Below are positions 51,848-59,664 of a stretch of 64,000 bases of DNA, piece by piece. Source of the stretch: Allosphingosinicella vermicomposti. Lineage in GTDB: Bacteria > Pseudomonadota > Alphaproteobacteria > Sphingomonadales > Sphingomonadaceae. The DNA is taken from contig NZ_PXYJ01000003.1 of the NCBI RefSeq assembly GCF_003012815.1, forward strand, positions 186,001-250,000, written 5' to 3'. A program made the translations under genes and the position numbers. A model generated the notes under the pieces. The model saw nothing but the letters and a program-made list of their open reading frames with translations, was not told the origin of the DNA and searched no databases. Each line of letters begins with the position of its first letter. Position 1 is the stretch's first letter.

Positions 51848-52060
51848 ATGAAGGAGCCTCAGCCGACGATCGCCGCATTGCATCTTTTCTCCCAGATCGT
51901 CGGCAAGGTCGCGGTCGCCCTCATGCCAGGGGTCAACCATGGCTGGCAGGTTACCTATCGCATCAACCCCGCGACCTTCGCACGCAGACGATCCATGGCC
52001 CGAACGGACCGTTCGAACTGGAATTCGATCTTGGCCGCCAAGGCGCTGGCCGGGCGAATT
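51848..52060 (+). pseudogene. DUF5996 family pseudogene fragment
   Basis: The first frame (51848-51955) encodes TIAALHLFSQIVGKVAVALM then PGVNHGWQVTYRI, closely like the N-terminal core of DUF5996 proteins (LHLWTQIVGK, P-W-x-N-H-W-W). The similarity then jumps to the +2 frame as TIHGPNGPFELEFDLGRQG, matching the following SFEIEFDF segment of the family. No longer open frame continues; intact members are about 300 residues. So this is a truncated, frameshifted remnant of an otherwise uncharacterised gene, in a 449-base gap between pheS and tldD. Confidence 0.6.
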
Positions 52061-52173
52061 TGCCGCGGTTACACAGGTCGGGATCGGGCGCGGATGCTGG
52101 CGTCGAGCGCGTCATTCCGCTTTCGGCGTCAGGCCGAACCAGAAATCGAGAATTTCATCCTTGTCTATCACCT

Positions 52174-52239
52174 CGTTATTGCGAGGAGCGGCGACGGCCG
52201 GACTAGGCGCTGGATTGCCACGCTTCGCTCGCAATGACG
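52174..52239. repeat. Intergenic palindrome, CATTGCGAGGAGC family, copy 3
   Basis: CGTTATTGCGAGGAGCG at the left and TCGCTCGCAATGACG at the right are inverted ends; the middle is shorter than in the other copies. It lies just after the DUF5996 remnant and before the tldD stop. Confidence 0.8.
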
Positions 52240-52240
52240 A

Positions 52241-53668
52241 TCAGGCTGCCGTTCCGCCGACGGTGAGGCCTTCGATCAGCAGGGTCGGCTGGCCGACCCC
52301 TGCGGGGACCGACTGGCCGCCCTTGCCGCAGACGCCAATGCCCTCGTCGAGCGCCATGTCGTTGCCGATCGCCGCGACCTTGGTGAGGACGGTGGGCCCA
52401 TCGCCGATCAGGGTCGCGCCCTTGATCGGAGCGCCGATCCTGCCGTTCTCGATTCTGTAGGCTTCGGTGCAGGAGAAGACGAACTTGCCGCTGGTGATGT
52501 CCACCTCGCCGCCGCCGAAGCTTTTGGCGTAAATGCCGTTCTTCGCGCGGGAGAGGATTTCGCCGGGGTCGTCTTTGCCGCCGAGCATGAAGGTGTTGGT
52601 CATGCGCGGCATCGGGGCATAAGCGAAATTCTCGCGGCGGCCATTGCCGGTCGGCGCGACGCCCATCAGGCGGGCATTGAGGCGATCATGGATATAGCCC
52701 TTGAGGATGCCGTCCTCGATCAGCGTATTGCACTGGGTGGGCGTGCCTTCATCGTCGATGGTGAGGGAGCCGCGCCGCGCGCCGATCGAGCCGTCGTCGA
52801 CCACGGTGACGCCGGGCGCCGCCACCCGCTCGCCGATGCGGCCGGAGAAAGCCGAGGTGCCCTTGCGGTTGAAATCGCCCTCAAGGCCGTGGCCGATCGC
52901 TTCGTGTAGCAGGACGCCCGGCCAGCCCGGGCCAAGCACCACCGTCATTTCGCCTGCGGGCGCGGCGATGGAATCGAGGTTCACCAGCGCCTGGGCGAGC
53001 GCGATGTCGATGGCCTTGTTCCAGGTTTCGGGCTCGAACAGGCTGTCATAGAGGTAGCGGCCGCCCATGCCATGATAGCCGCTTTCCCGCCGCCCATTCT
53101 GTTCGACGATGATCTGGACGTTGAGGCGGACGAGCGGGCGCACGTCGTGCGCGACGAAGCCGTCGGGGCGCACGATTTCAATGACGCTCCACGATCCGGC
53201 GAGGCTGACCGACACTTGCTTGACGCGCGCATCGCGGGCGCGGGCGGCGGCATCGACTTCCTGGCAGAGCGCGACTTTCTTCGCGAAGGGGACGAGGCCT
53301 AAGGGATCGGCCTCGGTGTAGAGGCTGCTATTGGTGCGGCGCGGCGGGGCGGGGCGCTGACCCTTGGCGGGATCGAGCACCGCCATGGTTTCCGCCGCGC
53401 GAGTGATGGCGTGCCGCGAGAGTTCGTTGGCGTGCGCGAAAGCGGTGGTTTCGCCCGATACGCCGCGAAGGCCAAAGCCCGCCTGCGTATTGAAATCCGC
53501 CGTCTTCAGCCGCCCATCGTCGAAGCCGAAGCTCTCCGACGCGATATATTGAAGGTATAGCTCGCCATCGTCGCAGGCGCGGAGCGCGTCGGCGGTGAGG
53601 CGCAACGCCACATCGGGATCGAGATCGTTGCGGTAGAGGAAGCGGCGGGGGTCGGCGGTGCTGATCAT
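52241..53668 (-). CDS. tldD: Metalloprotease TldD
   Basis: TldD is the zinc protease half of TldD/TldE (PmbA), which trims unfolded peptides and matures some ribosomal peptides. In the 475-residue protein the zinc motif HEAIGHGLEGD is at 255-265 (H-E-x-x-x-H), followed by FNRKGTSAFSGRIGERVA and the C-terminal GGEVDITSGKFVFSCTEAY. The length is standard. The partner pmbA/tldE is not in the window, which is usual. Confidence 0.96.
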   Translation of the reverse strand: MISTADPRRFLYRNDLDPDVALRLTADALRACDDGELYLQYIASESFGFDDGRLKTADFNTQAGFGLRGVSGETTAFAHANELSRHAITRAAETMAVLDPAKGQRPAPPRRTNSSLYTEADPLGLVPFAKKVALCQEVDAAARARDARVKQVSVSLAGSWSVIEIVRPDGFVAHDVRPLVRLNVQIIVEQNGRRESGYHGMGGRYLYDSLFEPETWNKAIDIALAQALVNLDSIAAPAGEMTVVLGPGWPGVLLHEAIGHGLEGDFNRKGTSAFSGRIGERVAAPGVTVVDDGSIGARRGSLTIDDEGTPTQCNTLIEDGILKGYIHDRLNARLMGVAPTGNGRRENFAYAPMPRMTNTFMLGGKDDPGEILSRAKNGIYAKSFGGGEVDITSGKFVFSCTEAYRIENGRIGAPIKGATLIGDGPTVLTKVAAIGNDMALDEGIGVCGKGGQSVPAGVGQPTLLIEGLTVGGTAA

Positions 53669-53705
53669 TCCGCCGATATAGGATGTTTCCCCAATCCTGC
53701 TAACC

Positions 53706-53779
53706 CGTCATTGCGAGGAGCGCAGCGACGCGGCAATCCAGCGGCGCCGATGGATTGCTTCGCTACGCTCGCAATGACG
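53706..53779. repeat. Intergenic palindrome, CATTGCGAGGAGC family, copy 4
   Basis: CGTCATTGCGAGGAGCG opens and CGCTCGCAATGACG closes the element, with GCAATCCA / TGGATTGC as inner arms. It fills most of the gap between the zinc-finger gene and tldD on the minus strand. Confidence 0.85.
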
Positions 53780-53780
53780 A

Positions 53781-53984
53781 TCAGGCGGTGGTGCTGGTAT
53801 CCGCCGCGCCGCCCTTCAGGATGAAGCGCTTGTCGCAATAGCCGCAGTCGACGAAGCCCTTTTCGTCTATCTGCAGATAGACGCGCGGGTGTCCGAGCGC
53901 GGGCGAAATGTCGGTCGCGCCGTCGCAGGCGACGCGGGGCGAGTCGACGAAGACGGTTTCGGGCGTGAACGGATCGGTGGCCAT
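53781..53984 (-). CDS. Zinc-finger domain protein (NDUFS6-like)
   Basis: A 67-residue protein. Cys-x..-His then CGYC (VACDG, ALGHPRVYLQIDE, VDCGYCDKRF) form the zinc site of the family that includes the NDUFS6 subunit of complex I; free-standing alphaproteobacterial copies are common. The start MATDPFTPETVFVDSPRV is family-like; an in-frame ATG four codons up is possible. The product is probably a small cytoplasmic metal protein, with complex I association unproven. Confidence 0.82.
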   Translation of the reverse strand: MATDPFTPETVFVDSPRVACDGATDISPALGHPRVYLQIDEKGFVDCGYCDKRFILKGGAADTSTTA

Positions 53985-54021
53985 GGATGGCGCCATTAGC
54001 AGGGGTGCTTTTGACACACAA

Positions 54022-54106
54022 TGTCATGCTGAACTTGTTTCAGCATCCATTTGGCGGGCAGAAAGACTGTCCTCGACATGGACCCTGAAACAAGTTCAGG
54101 GTGACG
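54022..54106. repeat. Intergenic palindrome, CTGAACTTGTTTCAG family
   Basis: The left arm ATGCTGAACTTGTTTCAGCAT (54026-54046) is itself a small hairpin, and the right arm CCCTGAAACAAGTTCAGGG (54083-54101) is its inverted relative. This type of element is scattered in sphingomonad genomes. It sits between the divergent zinc-finger and ABC ATPase genes. Confidence 0.8.
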
Positions 54107-54136
54107 GAGAGTAAATTGAGACGCTAAAGGCCTGCC

Positions 54137-55066
54137 ATGTCCGACGCCGCCATCTCGATCCGCGATCTTCAGAAAACCTATAAGGGCGGGAAGCGCGCTC
54201 TCGACGGGGTGACGCTCGACGTGCCGCGCGGGCAAATTTTCGGGCTTCTCGGGCCGAACGGCGCGGGCAAGTCGACGCTGATCAACATCCTCGCTGGTCT
54301 TGTGAACAAGAGCGTGGGCGAGGTGTCGATCTGGGGCTTCGACATCGACAAGCATCCGCGCAATGCCAAGGCGTCGATCGGCATCGTGCCGCAGGAAATC
54401 CTCTTCGACCCCTTCTTCACGCCAATCGAAACTCTGGAATTGCAGGCTGGCCTCTACGGCGTGCCGAAAGCCGCGCGGCGATCGATGGAATTGCTGAAGG
54501 CTGTCCATTTGGAGGACAAGGCGAACGCTTATTCCCGCACGCTTTCCGGCGGGATGAAGCGCCGCCTGCTCGTCGCTAAGGCGATGGTGCACGCGCCGCC
54601 CATTCTCGTTCTCGACGAGCCTACGGCGGGCGTCGATATCGAGCTTCGCCAGCAGCTTTGGGATTATGTGCGCACGCTTCACGCGCAGGGTGTGACCGTG
54701 GTGCTCACCACCCATTATCTTGAGGAAGCGGAGGAGCTCTGCGACCGGATCGCGATCATCAATCATGGCCGCCTGATCGCCAATGAGCCGACCCGCGCGC
54801 TTGTCGGCATGGCACAGGAAAAGGTGGTGGAAGTCACGGTCGACAAGGATGTCGCCGAGGCGCCCGATGCACCATGTTTCGACAAGATCGAACTGAAGGG
54901 CGAGCGCACCCTGGCCATCACCTACCGCAAGGACCGGGTGAATGCGGGCGAGGTACTTGCTGCACTTCAGCAACGCGGTCTCGGCATTGTCGATGTGTCG
55001 ACCAAGGAAGCGGATCTGGAGGATGTGTTCCTGAACCTCACCCGGGCCGCCAATGCGAATGCGTGA
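54137..55066 (+). CDS. ABC transporter ATP-binding protein (YadG-like)
   Basis: A 309-residue ATPase. Walker A GPNGAGKST (about 43-51), signature LSGGMKRRLLVAKA, Walker B LVLDEPTAGVD and the TTHYLEEAEELCDRI H-loop are intact; the C-terminal 80 residues form the extra domain of the ABC-2 type. E. coli YadG with permease YadH is the nearest model. No permease follows; a palindrome and nadB do, so the partner must be encoded elsewhere. Confidence 0.9.
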   Translation: MSDAAISIRDLQKTYKGGKRALDGVTLDVPRGQIFGLLGPNGAGKSTLINILAGLVNKSVGEVSIWGFDIDKHPRNAKASIGIVPQEILFDPFFTPIETLELQAGLYGVPKAARRSMELLKAVHLEDKANAYSRTLSGGMKRRLLVAKAMVHAPPILVLDEPTAGVDIELRQQLWDYVRTLHAQGVTVVLTTHYLEEAEELCDRIAIINHGRLIANEPTRALVGMAQEKVVEVTVDKDVAEAPDAPCFDKIELKGERTLAITYRKDRVNAGEVLAALQQRGLGIVDVSTKEADLEDVFLNLTRAANANA

Positions 55067-55077
55067 GACTCCCATTT

Positions 55078-55147
55078 GTGCTCCTGCGAAAGCAGGAGCC
55101 CAGCGGCCCAGTTCCGCGAAACTGGGCTCCTGCTTTCGCAGGAGCAC
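55078..55147. repeat. 25-bp perfect inverted repeat, GCTCCTGCGAAAGCAGGAGC family
   Basis: Arms 55078-55102 and 55123-55147 are perfect inverted copies. Each arm is itself nearly palindromic (CTCCTGC-GAAA-GCAGGAG), and the middle holds GCCCAGTT / AACTGGGC, so two alternative foldings exist. It lies between the ABC ATPase stop and the nadB start, both rightward, and may terminate or attenuate. Confidence 0.85.
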
Positions 55148-55164
55148 TGGATTGCTAACCTCCA

Positions 55165-56763
55165 ATGGCTGAGCAGACCTTCGACGTCCTCGTCATCGGC
55201 TCGGGCGCGGCGGGGCTTTCGGCGGCGCTGAACCTGGCCCCGAACCTGAAGGTCGGCGTGCTTGCGAAGGGCGAGATTTCGGCGGGTTCGACCGCCTGGG
55301 CGCAGGGCGGGATCGCGGCGGTGCTGGAGCCGGGCGATACGTTCGAAAGCCATGTCGAAGATACAATGATCGCGGGCGCGGGGCTCAACGACCGCAAGGC
55401 GGTCGAGTTCGTCGTCGGCAACGCCCCTGCCGCGATCGAGCGGCTGGCGGCATTGGGTGTACCCTTCAATCCGGGCGAGAGCGACCGCTGGCACCTGACG
55501 CGCGAGGGCGGGCACAGTCATCGCCGTATCGTCCATGTGAACGATGCAACTGGATGGGCGGTGCAGCAGGCGCTGGAAAAGGCTGCGGCCGATCATCCCA
55601 ACATCACGCTCATTCCCGATGTCGCCGCGATCGACCTCATCACTGCGCGTCACACAGTGAAGGACGGCGCGGACGGCCATGTCTGGGGTGTCTATGGGCT
55701 GGACCGGAAAACGGAGCGCGTGTGCACCTATGCGGCGCGGGCGACGGTGCTGGCGACCGGGGGGGCGAGCCGGGCCTGGCTCTATTCGACCAACCCCAAA
55801 GGCTCGACGGGCGACGGCATCGCCATGGCCTGGCGTGCGGGCTGCCGGGTGTCGAACATGGAATTCAACCAATTCCATCCAACCTGCCTCTACCATCATG
55901 ACGTCAAGAATTTCCTGATTACCGAGGCGATGCGCGGTGAGGGCGGGCAGCTCAAAATCCCCGGGACCAACCACCTTTTCATGCCGGATTTCGATCCCCG
56001 CGCCGAACTCGCGCCGCGTGACGTGGTGGCGCGCGCGATCGATCATGAGCTGAAGCGCTTGGGCCTCGATTATGTCCATCTCGACATCAGCCACCGCGAT
56101 CCGGGATTCGTGAAGGGGCATTTCCCGACCATATATGCGCGGCTGCTGGAACTCGGTATCGACATCACGAAGGAACCGATCCCGGTCGTGCCCGCGGCCC
56201 ATTATACGTGCGGCGGCGTGGTGGTGGACCTGGATGGGCGGACCGACCTCACCGGCCTCTATGCCGCAGGCGAAGTGACGCAATCGGGGCTGCATGGCGC
56301 CAATCGCCTGGCGTCCAATTCGGTGCTGGAATGTCTCGTCTTCGGCACGGCGGCGGCGGCGCATATCAATCGCAACTGGAGCGATCTTCCGCCACCGCCA
56401 GCCATCCGCCCATGGGACGAAAGCCGCGTCACCGATTCCGATGAAGAAGTGGTCGTCCATCACAATTGGAAGGAAATCCGGCGCTTCATGTGGGATTATG
56501 TCGGCATCGTCCGCACCACGAAACGGCTGGAGCGCGCCGCCCACCGCGTCGCATTGCTGCGCCAGGAAACGGCGGATTATTACGGCCATTTCCGCGTGAC
56601 GAGCGATCTCATCGAGCTTCGCAATCTGGTCGAAGTGGCAGGCCTCATCGTCCGCTGCGCGCTCGCCCGCAAGGAAAGCCGGGGGCTCCACTACACGCTC
56701 GATTATCCGGATATGCTGCCCGAGGCGCTCGATACGGTGCTGACGCCTTTTTCCACGAAATAA
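55165..56763 (+). CDS. nadB: L-aspartate oxidase
   Basis: NadB oxidises L-aspartate to iminoaspartate, the first step of NAD synthesis. The 532-residue FAD protein has the dinucleotide loop [12 protein letters not shown] (10-21), [20 protein letters not shown]-like [26 protein letters not shown] (active-site region), and the C-terminal helical domain. The adjacent genes are not nadA or nadC, so the pathway is scattered. Confidence 0.95.
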   Translation: MAEQTFDVLVIGSGAAGLSAALNLAPNLKVGVLAKGEISAGSTAWAQGGIAAVLEPGDTFESHVEDTMIAGAGLNDRKAVEFVVGNAPAAIERLAALGVPFNPGESDRWHLTREGGHSHRRIVHVNDATGWAVQQALEKAAADHPNITLIPDVAAIDLITARHTVKDGADGHVWGVYGLDRKTERVCTYAARATVLATGGASRAWLYSTNPKGSTGDGIAMAWRAGCRVSNMEFNQFHPTCLYHHDVKNFLITEAMRGEGGQLKIPGTNHLFMPDFDPRAELAPRDVVARAIDHELKRLGLDYVHLDISHRDPGFVKGHFPTIYARLLELGIDITKEPIPVVPAAHYTCGGVVVDLDGRTDLTGLYAAGEVTQSGLHGANRLASNSVLECLVFGTAAAAHINRNWSDLPPPPAIRPWDESRVTDSDEEVVVHHNWKEIRRFMWDYVGIVRTTKRLERAAHRVALLRQETADYYGHFRVTSDLIELRNLVEVAGLIVRCALARKESRGLHYTLDYPDMLPEALDTVLTPFSTK

Positions 56764-56766
56764 GTT

Positions 56767-56829
56767 CCCCAGCGAAGGCCGGGGTCCAGCAGCTCGATCT
56801 GCGCCGCTGGGCTCCGGCCTTCGCCGGAG
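56767..56829. repeat. Inverted repeat, GCGAAGGCCGGGG type
   Basis: CCCCAGCGAAGGCCGGGGTCCAGC and GCTGGGCTCCGGCCTTCGCCGGAG are imperfect inverted copies (arms of about 24 bases), structurally like the element at 55078 but with different base composition. It lies between nadB and polA, both rightward. Confidence 0.75.
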
Positions 56830-56886
56830 CACATTGAAGCGCGCTCACCAGTTTGCGCCGCCCCTGCATTGCGCTAAGCAGGCCGA

Positions 56887-59664
56887 ATGGCTTCCCCGCA
56901 TCTCTATCTGGTCGACGGTTCCAGCTACATCTTCCGTGCCTTTCACCGCCTGCCGCCGCTCACCAACCGGCACGGGCTGAATGTCGGCGCGGTCTATGGT
57001 TATACGACCATGCTGTGGAAGCTCGCCGAGAGCCTCCACAAGGCGGACGGGCCGACACACCTCGCCGTCATTTTCGATGCTTCGTCCAAGACGTTCCGCA
57101 ACGACATGTACGATCAGTATAAGGCGCACCGCCCGCCGCCGCCGCCCGAACTGGTCCCGCAATTCCCGCTGATCCGCGACGCGACGCGCGCCTTCTCGCT
57201 CCCTTGCATCGAGGAAGTGGGGCTGGAAGCGGACGATATCATCGCTTGCTATTCCAAGGCGGCTTTGAGGGAGGGCTGGAGCGTCACCATCGTCAGTTCC
57301 GACAAGGATCTGATGCAATTGATCGAGCCCGGCCTCGACATGCTCGACACAATGAACGATCGGCGGATCGGGCCGGATTATGTGATCGAGAAATTCGGCG
57401 TGCCGCCTGAGCAATTGGGCGAAGTGCTGGCGCTGATGGGCGACAGCGTCGACAATGTGCCGGGCGTTCCGGGGGTTGGACCGAAGACGGCTTCGCAGCT
57501 GATCCAGGATTACGGCACGGTCGAAAACGTCCTCGCCAATGTCGAGGCGATCAAGAAGCCGAAGCTCAAACAGAATTTGATCGAGCATGCGGACGCCGCG
57601 CGCCTGTCCCGCGAACTGGTGCGTCTCGTTTGCGATTCTCCGTTGCCGGAGCCGCTGGAAGACCTGGCCATGAAGGGCATTCCGGATGCGCCGCTGCGTG
57701 AATTCCTGGAATATCACGGCTTCAAGTCGCTGCTCGCCAAATTGGACGGCGGGAGCAGCAACCGGGCGACGTCCAATGATTCCACTTCGCCCACCGCCAT
57801 GCCGAAGCAGGCGGAAGTGCGTCCGGAGCCCGTGATCGACCGCTCGACCTACGAAGCAGTTACTGACGAGGCCGCACTCGACCGCTGGATCGCAGCGGCC
57901 TTTGCTGAAGGGAAGGTCGCGCTCGATACCGAAACCGATAGCCGTGATTGCGTCAGCGCCACTCTGGTCGGCATCAGCCTTGCGACGGAATGTGGCAAGG
58001 CCTGCTATATCCCGCTCGAGCATGGCGGCCACGATCTGCTGAACGATCGGCCGCATCAGCTTCCCGCCGCGCTCGTTCTCCAAAAGCTGAAGCCGCTGCT
58101 CGAAGATCCGGCGACGCTCAAGATCGGTCATAATTTCAAATTCGACTGGGTGGTGCTCGACCGGCGTGGCATCAAGGTCGCGCCCTTGGACGACACGCTC
58201 GTCATGAGCTTCAACCTCGATGCGGGCGGGCTCAACAGTCATGCGATGGACGATCTGGCGAAGAAGCATCTCGATCATCAGTGCCTGACCTATAAGGAAC
58301 TGTGCGGCACGGGCAAAAGCCAGATCGGCTTTCACGAAGTGCCGATCGATCGCGCGACGGAATATGCGGCGGAGGATGCTGACGTCACCCTTCGCCTGTG
58401 GACCCGCTTCCACGCGCGTCTGGCGCCGGAGCAGGTGACGCGTGTCTACCAGATGGTGGACCGTCCCCTCGTCGCCGTTGTCGCCCGCATGGAGCGCGAA
58501 GGGGTGAAGGTGGACCGCGAGGGGCTCCAGGCACTCTCCACCGAATTCGCCGCGCAGATCGCGGCGCTGGAGGACCGCATCTGCGCCGAAGCCGGGTGCA
58601 AGTTCACCATCGGCAGTCCCAAACAATTGGGCGAGATCTTGTTCGACAAGATGCAGTTGCAGGGCGGGCGCAAGGGCAAGTCCGGCACCTGGTCGACCGA
58701 CGTCAATGAGCTGGAACGCCTTGCCAAGGACGGCGTGCCGATCGCCAATATGATTCTCGAATGGCGGCAGCTTTCGAAGCTGAAGGCCACCTATACCGAC
58801 GCGCTCGTCCAGCAGATCAATCCGGACACGGGTCGCGTCCATACGAGCTATAGCCTGTCCGGCGCGCAGACCGGGCGTCTGTCCTCGACCGACCCGAACC
58901 TTCAGAATATTCCGATCCGCACCGAAGTCGGCCGCCGGATCCGGGACATGTTCATCGCGGAAGCGGGCCACGTCATCCTCGCCGCCGACTATAGCCAGAT
59001 CGAGTTGCGCCTCGCCGCACATATGGCCGACGTACCGGAGTTGAAGCGGGCGTTCGCGGAAGGGGCGGACATTCACAACATCACCGCGCAGGAATTGTTC
59101 GGCGAAGTGAATCGCGACACCCGCGCCAGCGCCAAGACGATCAACTTTGCGATCCTCTACGGCATCTCGCGCTGGGGCCTCGCCGGACGGCTGGGCATCA
59201 CGGCCGAAGAAGCGCAGGCGATGATCGACCGCTATTTCGAGCGTTTCCCGGGCATTTCCAATTATATCGCGGACACGCTCAACAAGGTGCGCGAGCTTGG
59301 CTACACGACCACTTTGTTCGGCCGGAAGACGCACTTTCCGAGCATCAAAAGCAAGACGCAGCACGAGCGCCAGGGCGCCGAACGCGCGGCGATCAATGCG
59401 CCGATCCAGGGGACCAGCGCCGACATCATCAAGCGCGCCATGGCCCGCATGTGCCCGGCGCTGGAAGCGGAAGGGCTAGGCAAGGTCCGCATGCTGATGC
59501 AGGTTCATGACGAACTGGTCTTCGAAGTGCCGGAGGGGGATGTGGAAAAAGCGAGCAGCGTGATCCGCAGTGTCATGGAAGGCGCCGCAGGGCCGGCGGT
59601 CACGCTCTCCGTGCCCCTGGGCGTCGAAATCGGAACCGGCCCCAATTGGGGCGCCGCGCATTGA
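56887..59664 (+). CDS. polA: DNA polymerase I
   Basis: A 925-residue three-domain enzyme for Okazaki-fragment processing and repair. The 5'-3' exonuclease spans about 1-300 (YLVDGSSYIFRAFH, EADDIIACYSKAA, SSDKDLMQLI, GVPGVGPKTA). The 3'-5' proofreading domain has DTETDSRD, HNFKFDW and YAAEDADVTLRLW, so its catalytic acids are kept, unlike in many Pol I. The polymerase shows motif A DYSQIELRLAAH, motif B RASAKTINFAILYGIS and motif C QVHDELVFEV. The start gives the normal N-terminus. Its stop overlaps the next gene's TTG. Confidence 0.97.
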   Translation: MASPHLYLVDGSSYIFRAFHRLPPLTNRHGLNVGAVYGYTTMLWKLAESLHKADGPTHLAVIFDASSKTFRNDMYDQYKAHRPPPPPELVPQFPLIRDATRAFSLPCIEEVGLEADDIIACYSKAALREGWSVTIVSSDKDLMQLIEPGLDMLDTMNDRRIGPDYVIEKFGVPPEQLGEVLALMGDSVDNVPGVPGVGPKTASQLIQDYGTVENVLANVEAIKKPKLKQNLIEHADAARLSRELVRLVCDSPLPEPLEDLAMKGIPDAPLREFLEYHGFKSLLAKLDGGSSNRATSNDSTSPTAMPKQAEVRPEPVIDRSTYEAVTDEAALDRWIAAAFAEGKVALDTETDSRDCVSATLVGISLATECGKACYIPLEHGGHDLLNDRPHQLPAALVLQKLKPLLEDPATLKIGHNFKFDWVVLDRRGIKVAPLDDTLVMSFNLDAGGLNSHAMDDLAKKHLDHQCLTYKELCGTGKSQIGFHEVPIDRATEYAAEDADVTLRLWTRFHARLAPEQVTRVYQMVDRPLVAVVARMEREGVKVDREGLQALSTEFAAQIAALEDRICAEAGCKFTIGSPKQLGEILFDKMQLQGGRKGKSGTWSTDVNELERLAKDGVPIANMILEWRQLSKLKATYTDALVQQINPDTGRVHTSYSLSGAQTGRLSSTDPNLQNIPIRTEVGRRIRDMFIAEAGHVILAADYSQIELRLAAHMADVPELKRAFAEGADIHNITAQELFGEVNRDTRASAKTINFAILYGISRWGLAGRLGITAEEAQAMIDRYFERFPGISNYIADTLNKVRELGYTTTLFGRKTHFPSIKSKTQHERQGAERAAINAPIQGTSADIIKRAMARMCPALEAEGLGKVRMLMQVHDELVFEVPEGDVEKASSVIRSVMEGAAGPAVTLSVPLGVEIGTGPNWGAAH

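Noticed and set aside
51939-52460. Open frame continuing from the DUF5996 remnant into tldD
   Set aside because: After the remnant it reads through a palindrome and then antisense to tldD; it is not a gene.
56845-59364. 839-codon open frame antisense to polA
   Set aside because: Long only because of codon bias in polA; composition is Arg/Asp/His-rich and unlike a folded protein.
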